A stretch of DNA of 64,000 nt. Source: Hyphomicrobiales bacterium (GTDB lineage: Bacteria > Pseudomonadota > Alphaproteobacteria > Rhizobiales > Aestuariivirgaceae). Made by a program: the position numbers and the translations under genes. The stretch is from positions 124,001 to 188,000 of the forward strand of contig JADJVV010000001.1 of the NCBI GenBank assembly GCA_016710435.1, read 5' to 3'. The notes beneath the pieces are model-generated. The model ran no database searches. It saw nothing but the letters and a program-made list of their open reading frames with translations, and was not told the origin of the DNA. This document shows, piece after piece, positions 8,129 to 17,322 of this stretch; the stretch's first letter is position 1; each line of letters begins with the position of its first letter.

Positions 8129-8632
8129 ATGCCTGAAGACCTGATGCGATACGACCACCTCGCGCAGATGGCCCTGCGCGGAGTCGTGCGCGAAGCGCTG
8201 CGCCGCGTCGAGCGCGATGGTCTTCCCGGCGAACACCATTTCTACATCGCCTTCAACACGCGCTATCCGGGCGTATTGTTGTCCGACCGGATTCTCGAAC
8301 GCTACCCGCGCGAGATGACGGTCGTTCTCCAGCACCAGTATTGGAGCCTCAAGGTGATGGACACCTGGTTCGAGGTGGAGCTGTCGTTCGACAATATTCC
8401 GGAGAAATTGGTTATTCCCTACAATTCGATAAAGGGTTTCCTTGATCCTGCGGTTCAATTCGGATTGCAGTTCGAGGTGGTCGCGGTGGAAGAGCAGCCG
8501 GCGGAGACCCCGGCAGCGGAAGCGGAGGGACAAAAATCCGCCGCCGCAAGCTACCAGTCAGACGAGACGAACCCTGAACCTGCTGGCGAAACCACGAAGG
8601 TTGTCTCACTTGATGCGTTCCGCAAGAAATAG
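8129..8632 (+). CDS. sspB: SspB, adaptor for ClpXP degradation of ssrA-tagged proteins
   Basis: A 167-residue alpha-type SspB adaptor that binds the ANDNxA part of the ssrA tag and delivers substrates to ClpXP. The compact N-terminal domain (MPEDLMRYDHLAQMALRGVV ... PGEHHFYIAFNT ... YPREMTVVLQHQYWSL ... DPAVQFGLQF) closely follows Caulobacter SspB as I recall it. The acidic disordered linker and the basic tail VVSLDAFRKK fit the ClpX-docking C-terminus. The ATG at 8129 was chosen over an upstream start because GAGGA lies 6 bases before it. Its stop overlaps the start of mepA. tmRNA, which encodes the tag it reads, lies 1 kb upstream. Confidence 0.92.
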   Translation: MPEDLMRYDHLAQMALRGVVREALRRVERDGLPGEHHFYIAFNTRYPGVLLSDRILERYPREMTVVLQHQYWSLKVMDTWFEVELSFDNIPEKLVIPYNSIKGFLDPAVQFGLQFEVVAVEEQPAETPAAEAEGQKSAAASYQSDETNPEPAGETTKVVSLDAFRKK

Positions 8633-9611
8633 CCTCTTCCCCGCAGCGCTGCTGGGCCTCGGCATGCTGGCCCTGCTGCCCGGCGCGCTGGCGCAGAGTG
8701 CCGCCGACAAGGATGCGCTGGCCAACATGGCAAGCCAGCAGGTGCAGCCTGCCTCGGCTGGCGGCCTGCCTACCGACGCCTACAAGATCCCGGCCAAGAA
8801 ACTGTTCGGCCGCCAGAAGCTGCCCGCAAACCTCAAGGCCCGCGCCATCGGCACCTATGCCAAGGGGTGCCTCGCCGGCGGCAAGGCCATTCCCATCAAT
8901 GGCGACGCCTGGCAGGTGATGCGCCTGTCGCGCAACCGCAACTGGGGCCACCCCGACCTCATTGCGCTCCTGGAGCGCCTCGCCAAGGAAGCCCGTGCCG
9001 CGGGCGAATGGAACGGCCTGCTCGTCGGCGATATTTCGCAGCCTCGCGGCGGCCCCATGATCTCCGGCCACGCCAGCCACCAGATCGGCCTCGACGCCGA
9101 CGTCTGGCTGACGCAAATGCCGGACCGCATTCTCAGCAAATCGGAACGCGAGAACATCTCCGCCACCATCGTGGTGAAGAACCGCAAGGAGATCGACCCC
9201 AAGGTCTGGACCGTCAATCACGCCAAGCTGATCCAGCGTGCCGCGAAGTATGACCGCGTGGCCCGCATCTTCGTGCACCCGCCCATCAAGGCCGAACTGT
9301 GCAAGTGGGCGACGGGCGACCGTTCCTGGCTGGCCAAGGTGCGCCCGCTCTACGGCCACAACTATCACTTCCACATCCGCATGAAGTGCCCGGAAGGCAT
9401 GGCCGGCTGCAAGGACCAGTGGACACCCCACCCCAAGGACGGCACCGGTTGTGGCGAGGAACTGGCCTACTGGATGAGCGACGTGCCGTGGAAGCCGAAG
9501 AAACCGGACCCCAAGCCCGTCGATCCCAACAAGCCGAAGCCCAAGCCGCCGCCGCCCTTGACTCTCTCGGGCCTACCTGCTGAATGCCGCGCCGTTGTCG
9601 CAGCCGAGTGA
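8613..9611 (+). CDS. mepA: Penicillin-insensitive murein endopeptidase (MepA, M74)
   Basis: A 332-residue periplasmic zinc endopeptidase that cleaves D-Ala-mDAP cross-links in peptidoglycan. It has a signal peptide ending near LPGALAQS, then the M74 motifs: SGHASHQIGLDADVWL, with zinc-ligand His and Asp, and HNYHFHIRMKCPEG, with the HxH ligands. A proline/lysine-rich segment (KPDPKPVDPNKPKPKPPP) precedes the end and may reach through or along the wall. The start at 8613 lies 20 bases inside sspB. No better in-frame start precedes the signal peptide, so overlapping translation is likely. It is probably co-transcribed with sspB. Confidence 0.9.
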   Translation: MRSARNSLFPAALLGLGMLALLPGALAQSAADKDALANMASQQVQPASAGGLPTDAYKIPAKKLFGRQKLPANLKARAIGTYAKGCLAGGKAIPINGDAWQVMRLSRNRNWGHPDLIALLERLAKEARAAGEWNGLLVGDISQPRGGPMISGHASHQIGLDADVWLTQMPDRILSKSERENISATIVVKNRKEIDPKVWTVNHAKLIQRAAKYDRVARIFVHPPIKAELCKWATGDRSWLAKVRPLYGHNYHFHIRMKCPEGMAGCKDQWTPHPKDGTGCGEELAYWMSDVPWKPKKPDPKPVDPNKPKPKPPPPLTLSGLPAECRAVVAAE

Positions 9612-9650
9612 CAGACTGCGACTTGCGAAGGCCCGCTGGGGGTGGGTTCC

Positions 9651-11534
9651 ATGAGCCATGCAGCTACTGCCGGCGGCGAGACAAGCCCGAACCGCCTGAA
9701 GATTGCCTTCGCCACGCTCGGTGTTGTCTACGGCGACATCGGAACGAGCCCGCTCTATGCCATGCGCGAAGCGCTGCATCCGGTGGTGCGCGCCGGCGGT
9801 GACTTGCGGCTCGCCGTGCTGGGCGTCGTCTCGCTTTTGATCTGGGCCCTGCTCATCGTGGTGACGCTCAAGTATGTGATCATGCTGATGCGTGCCGACA
9901 ACCGCGGTGAAGGCGGCATTCTCTCGCTCGTGGTGCTCGTTGAAACGTTGCTGCGCAAGAAGGGTGGCATCGTTCTCGCCCTCGGCATCATCGGCGCGGC
10001 GTTCTTCTTCGGCGATGCGATGATCACGCCCGCCATGTCGGTGCTCTCGGCCGTCGAGGGACTGTCGGTCATCAACAAGGGTTTCGAACCGGTCGTCGTG
10101 CCGCTCACCCTCGCGATCCTGATCTCGCTGTTCGTCTTCCAGTACAAGGGCACGGCAGGCGTGGCCTCGCTTTTTGCGCCGGTCACGATGGCGTGGTTCG
10201 TGATCCTCGGCATCATCGGCTTCATCCACATCTTCGACAATTTCGAAATCTTCCTCGCCCTCAACCCGTGGTACGGCTTCCGCATCCTTGTGGAACAGCC
10301 GGCGCTGGCGCTGCTCGTCTTCGGCGGCGTGTTCCTGGCGGTGACAGGTGGCGAGGCCCTCTATGCCGACATGGGCCATTTCGGCCGCACGCCGATCCGC
10401 ATCGCCTGGGCCTCCGTCGTGCTGCCGTCGCTCATCTTGAACTATCTGGGCCAGGGCGCCTTCGTCCTGTCCCATCCTGCCGCTGTCTCCAATCCCCTCT
10501 TCCTCATGACTCCGGCATGGGCTCTCATTCCCTTTGTCATCCTTGCAACGGCCGTCACCGTCATTGCCTCGCAGGCCGTCATCACGGGCGCCTTCTCGAT
10601 TGCCCAGCAGGCCATGTCGCTCGGCCTCCTGCCGCGCATGAACATCACCCACACTTCGGAAGAGGAACAGGGACAGATCTACATCGGCCAGATCAACTGG
10701 CTCATTCTCTTCGGCGTGATGCTGCTTGTTCTGGTGTTCAAGTCATCGTCCAATCTCGCCTCGGCCTACGGCGTTGCGGTCAACACCTCCATGGTGGTGG
10801 ACTCGATCCTCGGTCTCATCTTCTTCTGGAAGGCGCGCTCGCTGCCGCGCTGGTTCGCCGTCCCGGCGCTCGTGCTGATCCTTGCCGTGGAACTCACCTT
10901 CGGCATGGCCAATGCCTTCAAGATCGTGCACGGCGGCTACATGCCGGTGCTGATCGGCGCCACCATCATCCTGCTCATGGTGACGTGGCTGAAGGGCCGC
11001 ATGCTGCTGGCCAAGAAGCTGGAAAAGGAATCGATCGAACTGGAAGGCCTGCTGCAATCCCTCGAACGCCGCGCACCGACCCGCGTTGCGGGGGCGGCCG
11101 TCTTCATGCAGACGGACATCCGCTACGCCCCCTCGGCGCTCATGCACAACCTCAAGCACAACCGCGTGCTGCACGACATTCTCGTCTTCATCTCCGTGGA
11201 AACGACCGACGAGCCGCGCAACGAGGGCGACCGCGTGACCTGCAAGCAGACGGCCCTGGGCGCCTGGATCGTCGAGGCCCGCTTCGGCTACATGGAACAA
11301 CCGGACGTGCCAGCAGCACTCCGCGCCTGCAAGGATCAGGGCCTGGAGATCGATCCGCGTCAGGCCAGCTATTTCCTCGGCCGCCGCACCATCCGCCTTT
11401 CGCCGCGCTCGCCCATGCCTTTCTGGCAGCAGCGCATTTTCATCATGCTGGCGAACCAGTCCGCCCGCGCCATCGAGTTCTTCCGCATTCCGCCCGACCG
11501 CGTGGTGGAACTCGGCTTGCAGATGAGCGTGTGA
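9651..11534 (+). CDS. kup: Kup-type low-affinity potassium uptake protein
   Basis: A 627-residue K+/H+ symporter of the KUP/HAK family in the inner membrane. The N-terminal hallmark is LGVVYGDIGTSPLYA, and the family motif GGEALYADMGHFG lies near residue 235. About 12 hydrophobic helices span residues 20-450, followed by a hydrophilic C-terminal domain of some 175 residues. The ATG at 9651 was preferred to an in-frame GTG at 9642 because GGGGGTGGG stands at the right distance before it. The stop codon abuts the stop of the convergent channel gene, with no base between them. Confidence 0.96.
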   Translation: MSHAATAGGETSPNRLKIAFATLGVVYGDIGTSPLYAMREALHPVVRAGGDLRLAVLGVVSLLIWALLIVVTLKYVIMLMRADNRGEGGILSLVVLVETLLRKKGGIVLALGIIGAAFFFGDAMITPAMSVLSAVEGLSVINKGFEPVVVPLTLAILISLFVFQYKGTAGVASLFAPVTMAWFVILGIIGFIHIFDNFEIFLALNPWYGFRILVEQPALALLVFGGVFLAVTGGEALYADMGHFGRTPIRIAWASVVLPSLILNYLGQGAFVLSHPAAVSNPLFLMTPAWALIPFVILATAVTVIASQAVITGAFSIAQQAMSLGLLPRMNITHTSEEEQGQIYIGQINWLILFGVMLLVLVFKSSSNLASAYGVAVNTSMVVDSILGLIFFWKARSLPRWFAVPALVLILAVELTFGMANAFKIVHGGYMPVLIGATIILLMVTWLKGRMLLAKKLEKESIELEGLLQSLERRAPTRVAGAAVFMQTDIRYAPSALMHNLKHNRVLHDILVFISVETTDEPRNEGDRVTCKQTALGAWIVEARFGYMEQPDVPAALRACKDQGLEIDPRQASYFLGRRTIRLSPRSPMPFWQQRIFIMLANQSARAIEFFRIPPDRVVELGLQMSV

Positions 11535-12158
11535 TCAACCGGTGCCGGTGGCGCGGTAGCGCGGCAGGCTGAGGTCATAGGCAAGGGCTGCCGCACGGAT
11601 GGCAAGCGCCACGGCAAATCCGATCGCGATCGCCACATCGCCAAGACCTGCATAGGAACGCAGTCCGACATAGGCCATCGCTCCTGCCAGGGCAGCCGTC
11701 ACGTAGATTTCCCGCCGCAGGATCACCGGGCTCTCCGCCCCCAGCACGTCGCGGATCACGCCGCCAAAAGTTGCCGTGGCTACTCCCATGGCAATGGCAA
11801 TGCTGGCACCTGCCCCGCTGTCCATGGCGACCCGGGCCCCCGTCACCGTGAACACCGCAAGACCCACGGCATCCAGCCACAGCAACAGGCGCATGCGGGC
11901 GGAAAAGTGATGGGCAAGAAAGAACGTGACCACGCCCGCCAGAACGCAGACCAACAGATAGGCGGGAGTCCTGACCCAGAACACGGGCGTCAACCCGAGC
12001 AGGAGATCGCGGATGGTGCCGCCACCAATTCCGGTCACACTGGCGAGCAGTGCGAAACCGACGATGTCCATCTCCTTGCGCGATGCCACAAGGCCGCCCG
12101 TGATGGCGAACACCACAATGCCAAGCCAATCCAGGATCAGGGCCGCCGTCGCAAGCAT
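11535..12158 (-). CDS. TRIC/UPF0126 family cation channel protein (YicG-like)
   Basis: A 207-residue, seven-helix membrane protein built as two repeats. The repeated signature is ITGGLVASRKEMDIVGF...GIGGGTIRDLLLG in the first half and VTGARVA...ATFGGVIRDVLGA in the second, the glycine-rich pore signature of prokaryotic TRIC trimeric cation channels (formerly UPF0126). The start at 12158 (MLATAALILDWLG) removes an unlikely Cys/Arg-rich extension. Its stop directly abuts the stop of kup through the palindrome TGATCA, so the two transcripts converge. Both proteins may act on K+ balance, by inference. Confidence 0.88.
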   Translation of the reverse strand: MLATAALILDWLGIVVFAITGGLVASRKEMDIVGFALLASVTGIGGGTIRDLLLGLTPVFWVRTPAYLLVCVLAGVVTFFLAHHFSARMRLLLWLDAVGLAVFTVTGARVAMDSGAGASIAIAMGVATATFGGVIRDVLGAESPVILRREIYVTAALAGAMAYVGLRSYAGLGDVAIAIGFAVALAIRAAALAYDLSLPRYRATGTG

Positions 12159-12263
12159 GGCGGACGGATAGCACCTGTTGCACCTCCGGGTCCATGCGTG
12201 GCCCATGGCAGGGATCTCGGCTGGTCACTGGCGTGACACATCGCCAATGGATATAGTTCGGCC

Positions 12264-13187
12264 ATGAAATCCATCGCCCCCTTCTCCGCCCCCGGCCGTT
12301 TCTGGCGCGGCAACCTTCACACCCACTCCGACCTCTCCGACGGCGCCCTGCCGCTGGATGAAGTGGTCAACCGCTACAAGGCGGTGGGCTATGATTTCGT
12401 ACTGATCTCGGAGCACTTCATCGACCATTTCGACTGGCCCATCGCCGACACGCGGCACCTGCGCGGCAACACCTTCACCACCATCCTGGGCGCCGAACTC
12501 CATGCCCCCGTGACCTCGGCCGGTGAACTCTGGCACATCGTCGCCGCAGGACTTCCGCTGGATTTTCCCGCTGCGAAGAAAGGCGAGACTGGCCCCGAGA
12601 TCGCCAAGCGCGCCATCGATGCAGGCGCTTTCCTCGCCATCGCGCACCCGTCCTGGTCGCGCTACACGATCGAAGATGGCCGCGCGCTCTCATTCGCCCA
12701 TGCGGTAGAAATCTACAATCACGGCTGTGCCATCGAGAACGACCTTGGCGAAGGCTTTTACCTGCTTGACCAGATGCTGAACGAAGGCCACCGCCTCACC
12801 GCCATCGCCACCGACGACGCGCACTTCAAGACTCCCGACCATTTCGGCGGCTGGGTGCATGTGAAGGCGGAAAGCCTCGACCCCGATGCGCTGCTGGCGG
12901 CGCTGAAGGCGGGCCACCACTATTCCTCACAAGGCCCCCTGATCAACGACATCCGCATGAACGGCAAGTTGATCGAGATCGACACGTCGCCCGTCGATAG
13001 CATCACGGTGGTGTGCGGCACCTCCCGCACCTGCATCACCAACGGCCGCGCCATCACTTCGGCGAGCTTCGACTTGTCCAGCCTCGACAAGGGTTGGCTG
13101 CTGGAAAAAAAGAGCCCGTGGTTCCGCGTCACGGCCATCGACAATGCCGGCAAGCGCGCCTGGAGCAACCCGATCTGGTTCGACTAG
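12264..13187 (+). CDS. PHP-domain phosphoesterase
   Basis: A 307-residue protein with the PHP metal-binding fold. The first motif is GNLHTHSDLSDG (His19, His21, Asp23), later ligands are in ISEHFIDHFD and AIAHPSW, and a late ATDDAHF carries an Asp/His pair. Such proteins hydrolyse phosphate esters with two or three metals, but the substrate is unknown here. There is no signal peptide. The C-terminal 90 residues look like a small beta domain. The gene is divergent from the TRIC channel with 105 bases between, and a small secreted protein gene follows on the same strand. Confidence 0.85.
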   Translation: MKSIAPFSAPGRFWRGNLHTHSDLSDGALPLDEVVNRYKAVGYDFVLISEHFIDHFDWPIADTRHLRGNTFTTILGAELHAPVTSAGELWHIVAAGLPLDFPAAKKGETGPEIAKRAIDAGAFLAIAHPSWSRYTIEDGRALSFAHAVEIYNHGCAIENDLGEGFYLLDQMLNEGHRLTAIATDDAHFKTPDHFGGWVHVKAESLDPDALLAALKAGHHYSSQGPLINDIRMNGKLIEIDTSPVDSITVVCGTSRTCITNGRAITSASFDLSSLDKGWLLEKKSPWFRVTAIDNAGKRAWSNPIWFD

Positions 13188-13290
13188 TCTCGAACCCCCG
13201 CCTCCCGCTGCGACAAGTTTCGCCACAGCTTGCGCTTGCGCCACCGCCTTGCTGTGCATTACGGTTACAGCTTACTCACGGGGGGCGGCG

Positions 13291-13533
13291 ATGACATTTT
13301 CAGGAAAAATTCTGGCGGCAGCACTGATGGCGGGCCTGGCACTGGCGGGCGCATCGGGCGCGGACGCCGCGGCCAAGAAAAGCAAGGCCAAGCGCAAGCT
13401 GACAGCCGCTCAGAAGGCCGCCCTGATGCCCAAGGCGAAAGCCATGTGCATGGCCCGCAAGGTGCGGGGATCGGGCGCGCTGATCCGCGTCGAAATCACC
13501 GACGAGGGCAAACTCTGGTGCTGGATCCGCTGA
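13291..13533 (+). CDS. Small secreted basic protein, function unknown
   Basis: An 80-residue protein starting at the ATG that follows a GGGGGGCGGCG stretch. A signal peptide (about residues 1-25, ending ASGADAA) is followed by a very lysine-rich segment (KKSKAKRKLTAAQKAAL) and a C-terminal part with two cysteines (MCMARK and WCWIR), which could form a disulfide after export. I recognise no family. It is not a pseudogene fragment as far as I can see, because it is short but complete with its own start. It is convergent with the MFS gene 11 bases downstream. Confidence 0.6.
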   Translation: MTFSGKILAAALMAGLALAGASGADAAAKKSKAKRKLTAAQKAALMPKAKAMCMARKVRGSGALIRVEITDEGKLWCWIR

Positions 13534-13544
13534 GCGCCGCGCCC

Positions 13545-14696
13545 TTACGCCGCGCGCCGCTGCGACAACAGAACGACAAGCGCGCATGTTGTCAGCACCG
13601 CGCCGAAGCCAAAGGCAAGCACCGGGCCTGATCTGTCCCAGAGCATTCCCGCTGCCGTGGCAGCGGCCAGCGTCGCAGCGCCGGATGCGAAATAGTAGAG
13701 ACCAAAACACCGCCCGCGCAGCGCCACGGGCGCAGTGTCCGCGACCATCTTGGATAACAGGCCCTGCGACAACCCCATGTGAAGGCCCCACAGCGCTGAA
13801 CCTGCAATGACGGCCGCGACGCCACTGCCAAGGGCCAGAAGTCCATGGGCGGCAAACAGTGCGGCCAGTGCCCCGCCGAACAGCCCGCGCTGCCCCGTTG
13901 CATCCGCAATGACACCGGCGGGATAGGACGACGCGGCATAGACGGCACTCATCACGATCATGACGGCCGGCACGAGAGACAACGGCATCGCCACGGTTTG
14001 CGCCTTCAGCACCAGGAACGCTTCCGACAGCCGCGCCGCCGAGACGAGCGCCGCCAGCGCCAGCACCAGCCAGAAACCATTGCCCAGGTGCGTCCAGCCC
14101 GTCCGCACCATGTCCTGCGCAGGGCCGCTCACGCGCCGCTCCGGTTCGGCCACGGCAAACATCAGCACGAGCACCGCAGCGACAGACGGCAGGCACGCCA
14201 GCCACAAGACGCTGCGCACATCCCATTGCCACAGTCCAAGCGCCAGGATCGCAAGCAGTGGCCCCATCACCGCGCCCACCGTGTCGAGAGACTGGCGCAG
14301 GCCGTAGGCGGCACCCCGCTGCTCAGGCGGAGTCATGTCGGCCACCATGGCATCGCGCGGGCTGCCGCGGATCCCCTTGCCCACCCGGTCCACGATGCGC
14401 GCCGCCAGCACACCATCAACGCTCACGGCAATGGGGAAAAGCGGCTTGGCCAGCGCCGACAGGCCGTACCCCAGCACTGCAAGCCATTTGCGTGACTGCA
14501 GGGCATCACTCAGCGACCCGCTGGCAAGTTTCATCACCTGTGCGACGGCTTCGGCAACGCCATCGATGAAACCGACCGTGGCAACGCTTGTGCCAAGCGT
14601 CACGGTGAGAAAGATGGGCAGCACCGCGTGCGCCATCTCGCTGGACATGTCCATGAACAGCGACACGAACCCGAGCATCCACACGCCGGCCGGCAA
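13545..14696 (-). CDS. MFS transporter
   Basis: A 383-residue major facilitator with about 12 helices. The start region MLGFVSLFMDMSSEMAHAVLP and the loop motif RIVDRVGKGIRGSPRDAMVAD (long form of the MFS motif A) resemble a group of putative efflux or sugar transporters. The substrate is unknown. The start is uncertain: TTG at 14696, GTG at 14684 or ATG at 14678 are in frame. Residues upstream of the ATG (LPAGVW) resemble the family, favouring one of the earlier starts. It is divergent from the TauE/SafE gene with about 95 bases between. Confidence 0.82.
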   Translation of the reverse strand: MPAGVWMLGFVSLFMDMSSEMAHAVLPIFLTVTLGTSVATVGFIDGVAEAVAQVMKLASGSLSDALQSRKWLAVLGYGLSALAKPLFPIAVSVDGVLAARIVDRVGKGIRGSPRDAMVADMTPPEQRGAAYGLRQSLDTVGAVMGPLLAILALGLWQWDVRSVLWLACLPSVAAVLVLMFAVAEPERRVSGPAQDMVRTGWTHLGNGFWLVLALAALVSAARLSEAFLVLKAQTVAMPLSLVPAVMIVMSAVYAASSYPAGVIADATGQRGLFGGALAALFAAHGLLALGSGVAAVIAGSALWGLHMGLSQGLLSKMVADTAPVALRGRCFGLYYFASGAATLAAATAAGMLWDRSGPVLAFGFGAVLTTCALVVLLSQRRAA

Positions 14697-14791
14697 TTTT
14701 GCGCGCTTCGAAATGGCAACCCCCTATGACACCCCTGACGCGTCAGCAGACGGCATGATATGGCATGCGGGAATAACACGAGTTACTTCTT

Positions 14792-15553
14792 TTGGACCTC
14801 ACCAATTTTTGTCTCCTCTTCGCGGGCGGCGTTGTCGCCGGCATGATCAACGTCATGGCGGGCGGTGCCGGATTCATGACCTTCCCGTTGCTCATCGCCA
14901 CGGGCCTTTCGGAGATGGAAGCGAATGCCGCAAACTTCGTGGCGCTTATTCCGGCGAACATCGTAGGCACGGCCGTCTATCGCCGTGAACTGGGCGAAGT
15001 CCGGAGCAACCTGCCCCTCCGCCTGATCCTCGCCGCCATCGGCGGCACGCTGGGGTCGCTTCTCTTCGTCTGGCTGGGGGCCGACAGTTTCAAGGTCGCC
15101 ATTCCCTGGCTCCTGCTCTTCGCCACCCTGTCTTTCGGCAAGGGCCCCCTCATCAAGAACTGGCTGGAACGCCAGAAGGGTTTCGACCCGCACCGCTGGC
15201 TGTGGCTGTCGCTGCTGCTGGAGTTCATCGTCTATGTCTATGGCGGCTATTTCGGGCTCGGCATGGGCATCATCCTGCTCGCCATCTATTCGATCTTCAG
15301 CCACATGACGATCCATCACGCCCAGGCGCTGCGCAATGCCACCATCGCCCTCATGACGGTGATCAGCATCGTTGTCTTCGCCTCGCGCGGCATCATGCCC
15401 TGGCTGCCCTCGCTTGTGATGATGATGGGCGCGGTCGTGGGCGGCTTCGGCATGGCGCAGGTCGCCCGCCGCATGCCCCAACACATCGTCCGCACCGCCA
15501 TCCTGAGCTGGTCCATCCTGCTCACGGCCTATGCCTTTTGGCGCTATCACTGA
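14792..15553 (+). CDS. TauE/SafE (TSUP) family membrane permease
   Basis: A 253-residue protein with about eight helices. The TSUP signature GGVVAGMINVMAGGAGFMTFPLL sits at the N-terminus and is echoed in the second half by YGGYFGLGMGIILLA, the two-repeat layout of the family. Members export sulfite, sulfoacetate or similar organosulfur anions, but the substrate here is not readable. The likely start is TTG at 14792; no ATG precedes the first helix in frame. Its neighbour fumC follows after 60 bases on the same strand. Confidence 0.82.
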   Translation: MDLTNFCLLFAGGVVAGMINVMAGGAGFMTFPLLIATGLSEMEANAANFVALIPANIVGTAVYRRELGEVRSNLPLRLILAAIGGTLGSLLFVWLGADSFKVAIPWLLLFATLSFGKGPLIKNWLERQKGFDPHRWLWLSLLLEFIVYVYGGYFGLGMGIILLAIYSIFSHMTIHHAQALRNATIALMTVISIVVFASRGIMPWLPSLVMMMGAVVGGFGMAQVARRMPQHIVRTAILSWSILLTAYAFWRYH

Positions 15554-15613
15554 CTCGCTCTCGCTCCGGCCCCGTGCTATTGCGGTGCAACATTCCGCGA
15601 TTTGAGACCTGAC

Positions 15614-17017
15614 ATGAGCAAGACGCCCCGCACGGACACGAGAACTGAGACCGACACCTTCGGCGCCATCGAAGTGGACGCCAGCAAATACTGGGGCGCG
15701 CAGGCGCAGCGCAGCTTGCAGAACTTCAAGATCGGCTGGGAGAAGCAGCCGCAGCCGGTGATCCGCGCCCTCGGCATCGTCAAGCGCGCCGCCGCCGAAG
15801 CCAATATGGGCCTCGGTAAGATGGATGCGAAGCTGGGCGAAGTCATCATCCGCGCCGCGCAGGAGGTGATCGAAGGCAAGCTCGACGCCCACTTCCCGCT
15901 TGTCGTCTGGCAGACGGGTTCGGGCACGCAATCGAACATGAATGCCAATGAGGTGATCTCCAACCGCGCCATCGAAATGCTGGGCGGCGAGATGGGCTCC
16001 AAGAAGCCCGTGCACCCCAACGACCACGTCAACATGAGCCAGTCGTCGAATGACACCTTCCCCACGGCCATGCACATTGCCTGCGCGGAGGAAATCCACC
16101 ACCGCCTGCTGCCAGCCCTGCAAAAGCTCCGCAACGCACTGAACGACAAGGCCCATGCCTGGAAGGACATCATCAAGATCGGGCGCACCCACACGCAGGA
16201 TGCAACACCCGTCACATTGGGCCAGGAATTTTCGGGCTACACCCAGCAGATCGAGATGGGAATCAAGCGGATCGAGATGACCATGCCGGACCTGATGCAA
16301 CTGGCCCAGGGTGGCACGGCGGTGGGCACAGGCCTCGCTTCACCGATCGGCTTTGCCGAGAGGGTGGCGGAACGGATCGCCGCCATCACCCACATGAAGT
16401 TCACCTCGGCCCCCAACAAGTTCGAGGCGCTGGCGGCCCACGACGCCATGGTGATGACCCACGGTGCCATCACCACCGTGGCCATGAGCTGTTTCAAGAT
16501 CGCCAACGACATCCGCTTCCTCGGCTCCGGCCCCCGCGCCGGCCTTGGCGAGTTGTCCCTGCCGGAAAACGAGCCGGGCTCATCCATCATGCCGGGCAAG
16601 GTGAACCCCACCCAGTCGGAGGCACTCACGCAGGTGGCCGTGCAGATCCATGGCAACAACGCCGCCATGAGCTTTGCAGGGTCGCAAGGGCACTTCGAAT
16701 TGAACGTCTACAATCCGGTGATGGCCTATAACTTCCTGCAGTCAGTGCGCCTGCTGGCCGATGCCGCCGTGAGCTTCACCGACAATTGCGTGGTGGGGAT
16801 CGAGCCCCGCCTCGACAACATCGCGCAGGGACTTGCCAACTCGCTGATGCTGGTGACGCCGCTCAAGGAAAAATACGGCTACGACCTCGCCGCCAAAGTG
16901 GCGAAGACAGCCCACAAGAACGGCACAACGCTCCGCGAGGAAGCGGTGAAGCTCGGCATCCCGGCGGAAGACTTCGATGCCATCGTGCGGCCTGAGAAAA
17001 TGATCGGTCCGGGCTGA
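15614..17017 (+). CDS. fumC: Class II fumarate hydratase
   Basis: A 467-residue, iron-independent fumarase that interconverts fumarate and L-malate in the TCA cycle. Signature regions are VWQTGSGTQSNMNANEV (about residues 98-114), the catalytic histidine in KIGRTHTQDATP (His193), and the fumarate lyase signature GSSIMPGKVNPTQ (about residues 322-334) holding the catalytic serine loop. The ATG at 15614 is preferred over an in-frame TTG 12 bases upstream. DUF4169 and a ribbon-helix-helix gene follow on the same strand. Confidence 0.97.
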   Translation: MSKTPRTDTRTETDTFGAIEVDASKYWGAQAQRSLQNFKIGWEKQPQPVIRALGIVKRAAAEANMGLGKMDAKLGEVIIRAAQEVIEGKLDAHFPLVVWQTGSGTQSNMNANEVISNRAIEMLGGEMGSKKPVHPNDHVNMSQSSNDTFPTAMHIACAEEIHHRLLPALQKLRNALNDKAHAWKDIIKIGRTHTQDATPVTLGQEFSGYTQQIEMGIKRIEMTMPDLMQLAQGGTAVGTGLASPIGFAERVAERIAAITHMKFTSAPNKFEALAAHDAMVMTHGAITTVAMSCFKIANDIRFLGSGPRAGLGELSLPENEPGSSIMPGKVNPTQSEALTQVAVQIHGNNAAMSFAGSQGHFELNVYNPVMAYNFLQSVRLLADAAVSFTDNCVVGIEPRLDNIAQGLANSLMLVTPLKEKYGYDLAAKVAKTAHKNGTTLREEAVKLGIPAEDFDAIVRPEKMIGPG

Positions 17018-17025
17018 GTAAACAC

Positions 17026-17202
17026 ATGGGCGACGTCGTCAACTTCAACCGCTTCAAAAAGCAGAAGGCCCGCGAAGAGCGCGCCAAGGTCGCCGACGCC
17101 AACCGCGCCAAGTACGGCCGCACCAAAGCGGAGAAGAAGCTGAGCGAGGCGGAAAAGGACCTGGCCGAGCGAAAGCTGGATGATCACAAGATTGAGGATT
17201 GA
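17026..17202 (+). CDS. DUF4169 family protein
   Basis: A 58-residue, highly charged helical protein (MGDVVNFNRFKKQKAREE ... LAERKLDDHKIED) starting 8 bases after the fumC stop. The N-terminal VVNFNRFKK and the K/R/E-rich helix with a closing LDDHKIED match DUF4169, a small alphaproteobacterial family of unknown function that I recall next to fumC. Tight spacing suggests one transcript with fumC. Confidence 0.8.
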   Translation: MGDVVNFNRFKKQKAREERAKVADANRAKYGRTKAEKKLSEAEKDLAERKLDDHKIED

Positions 17203-17216
17203 GCGACATGTTTCGA

Positions 17217-17303
17217 TGCATTGCTGCGCAATGCACCCCAGCATGAGGAACAATCCATCTCTCCCTCACCCTGAGGTGCTGCCGCAGGCGGCCTCGAAAG
17301 TTT
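17217..17303. repeat. Hairpin and repeat-like sequence between DUF4169 and RHH genes
   Basis: TGCATTGC and GCAATGCA (17217-17235) form a perfect 8-bp stem with a 3-base loop. No T-run follows, so it is not a standard terminator. At 17266-17303 CCTCACCCTGAGGTGCTGCC followed by GCAGGCGGCCTCGAAAG resembles short dispersed intergenic repeats common in Rhizobiales genomes; this match is from memory and I see no second copy in the window. Confidence 0.4.
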
Positions 17304-17322
17304 TGCCGCAAGGCCATACGTG

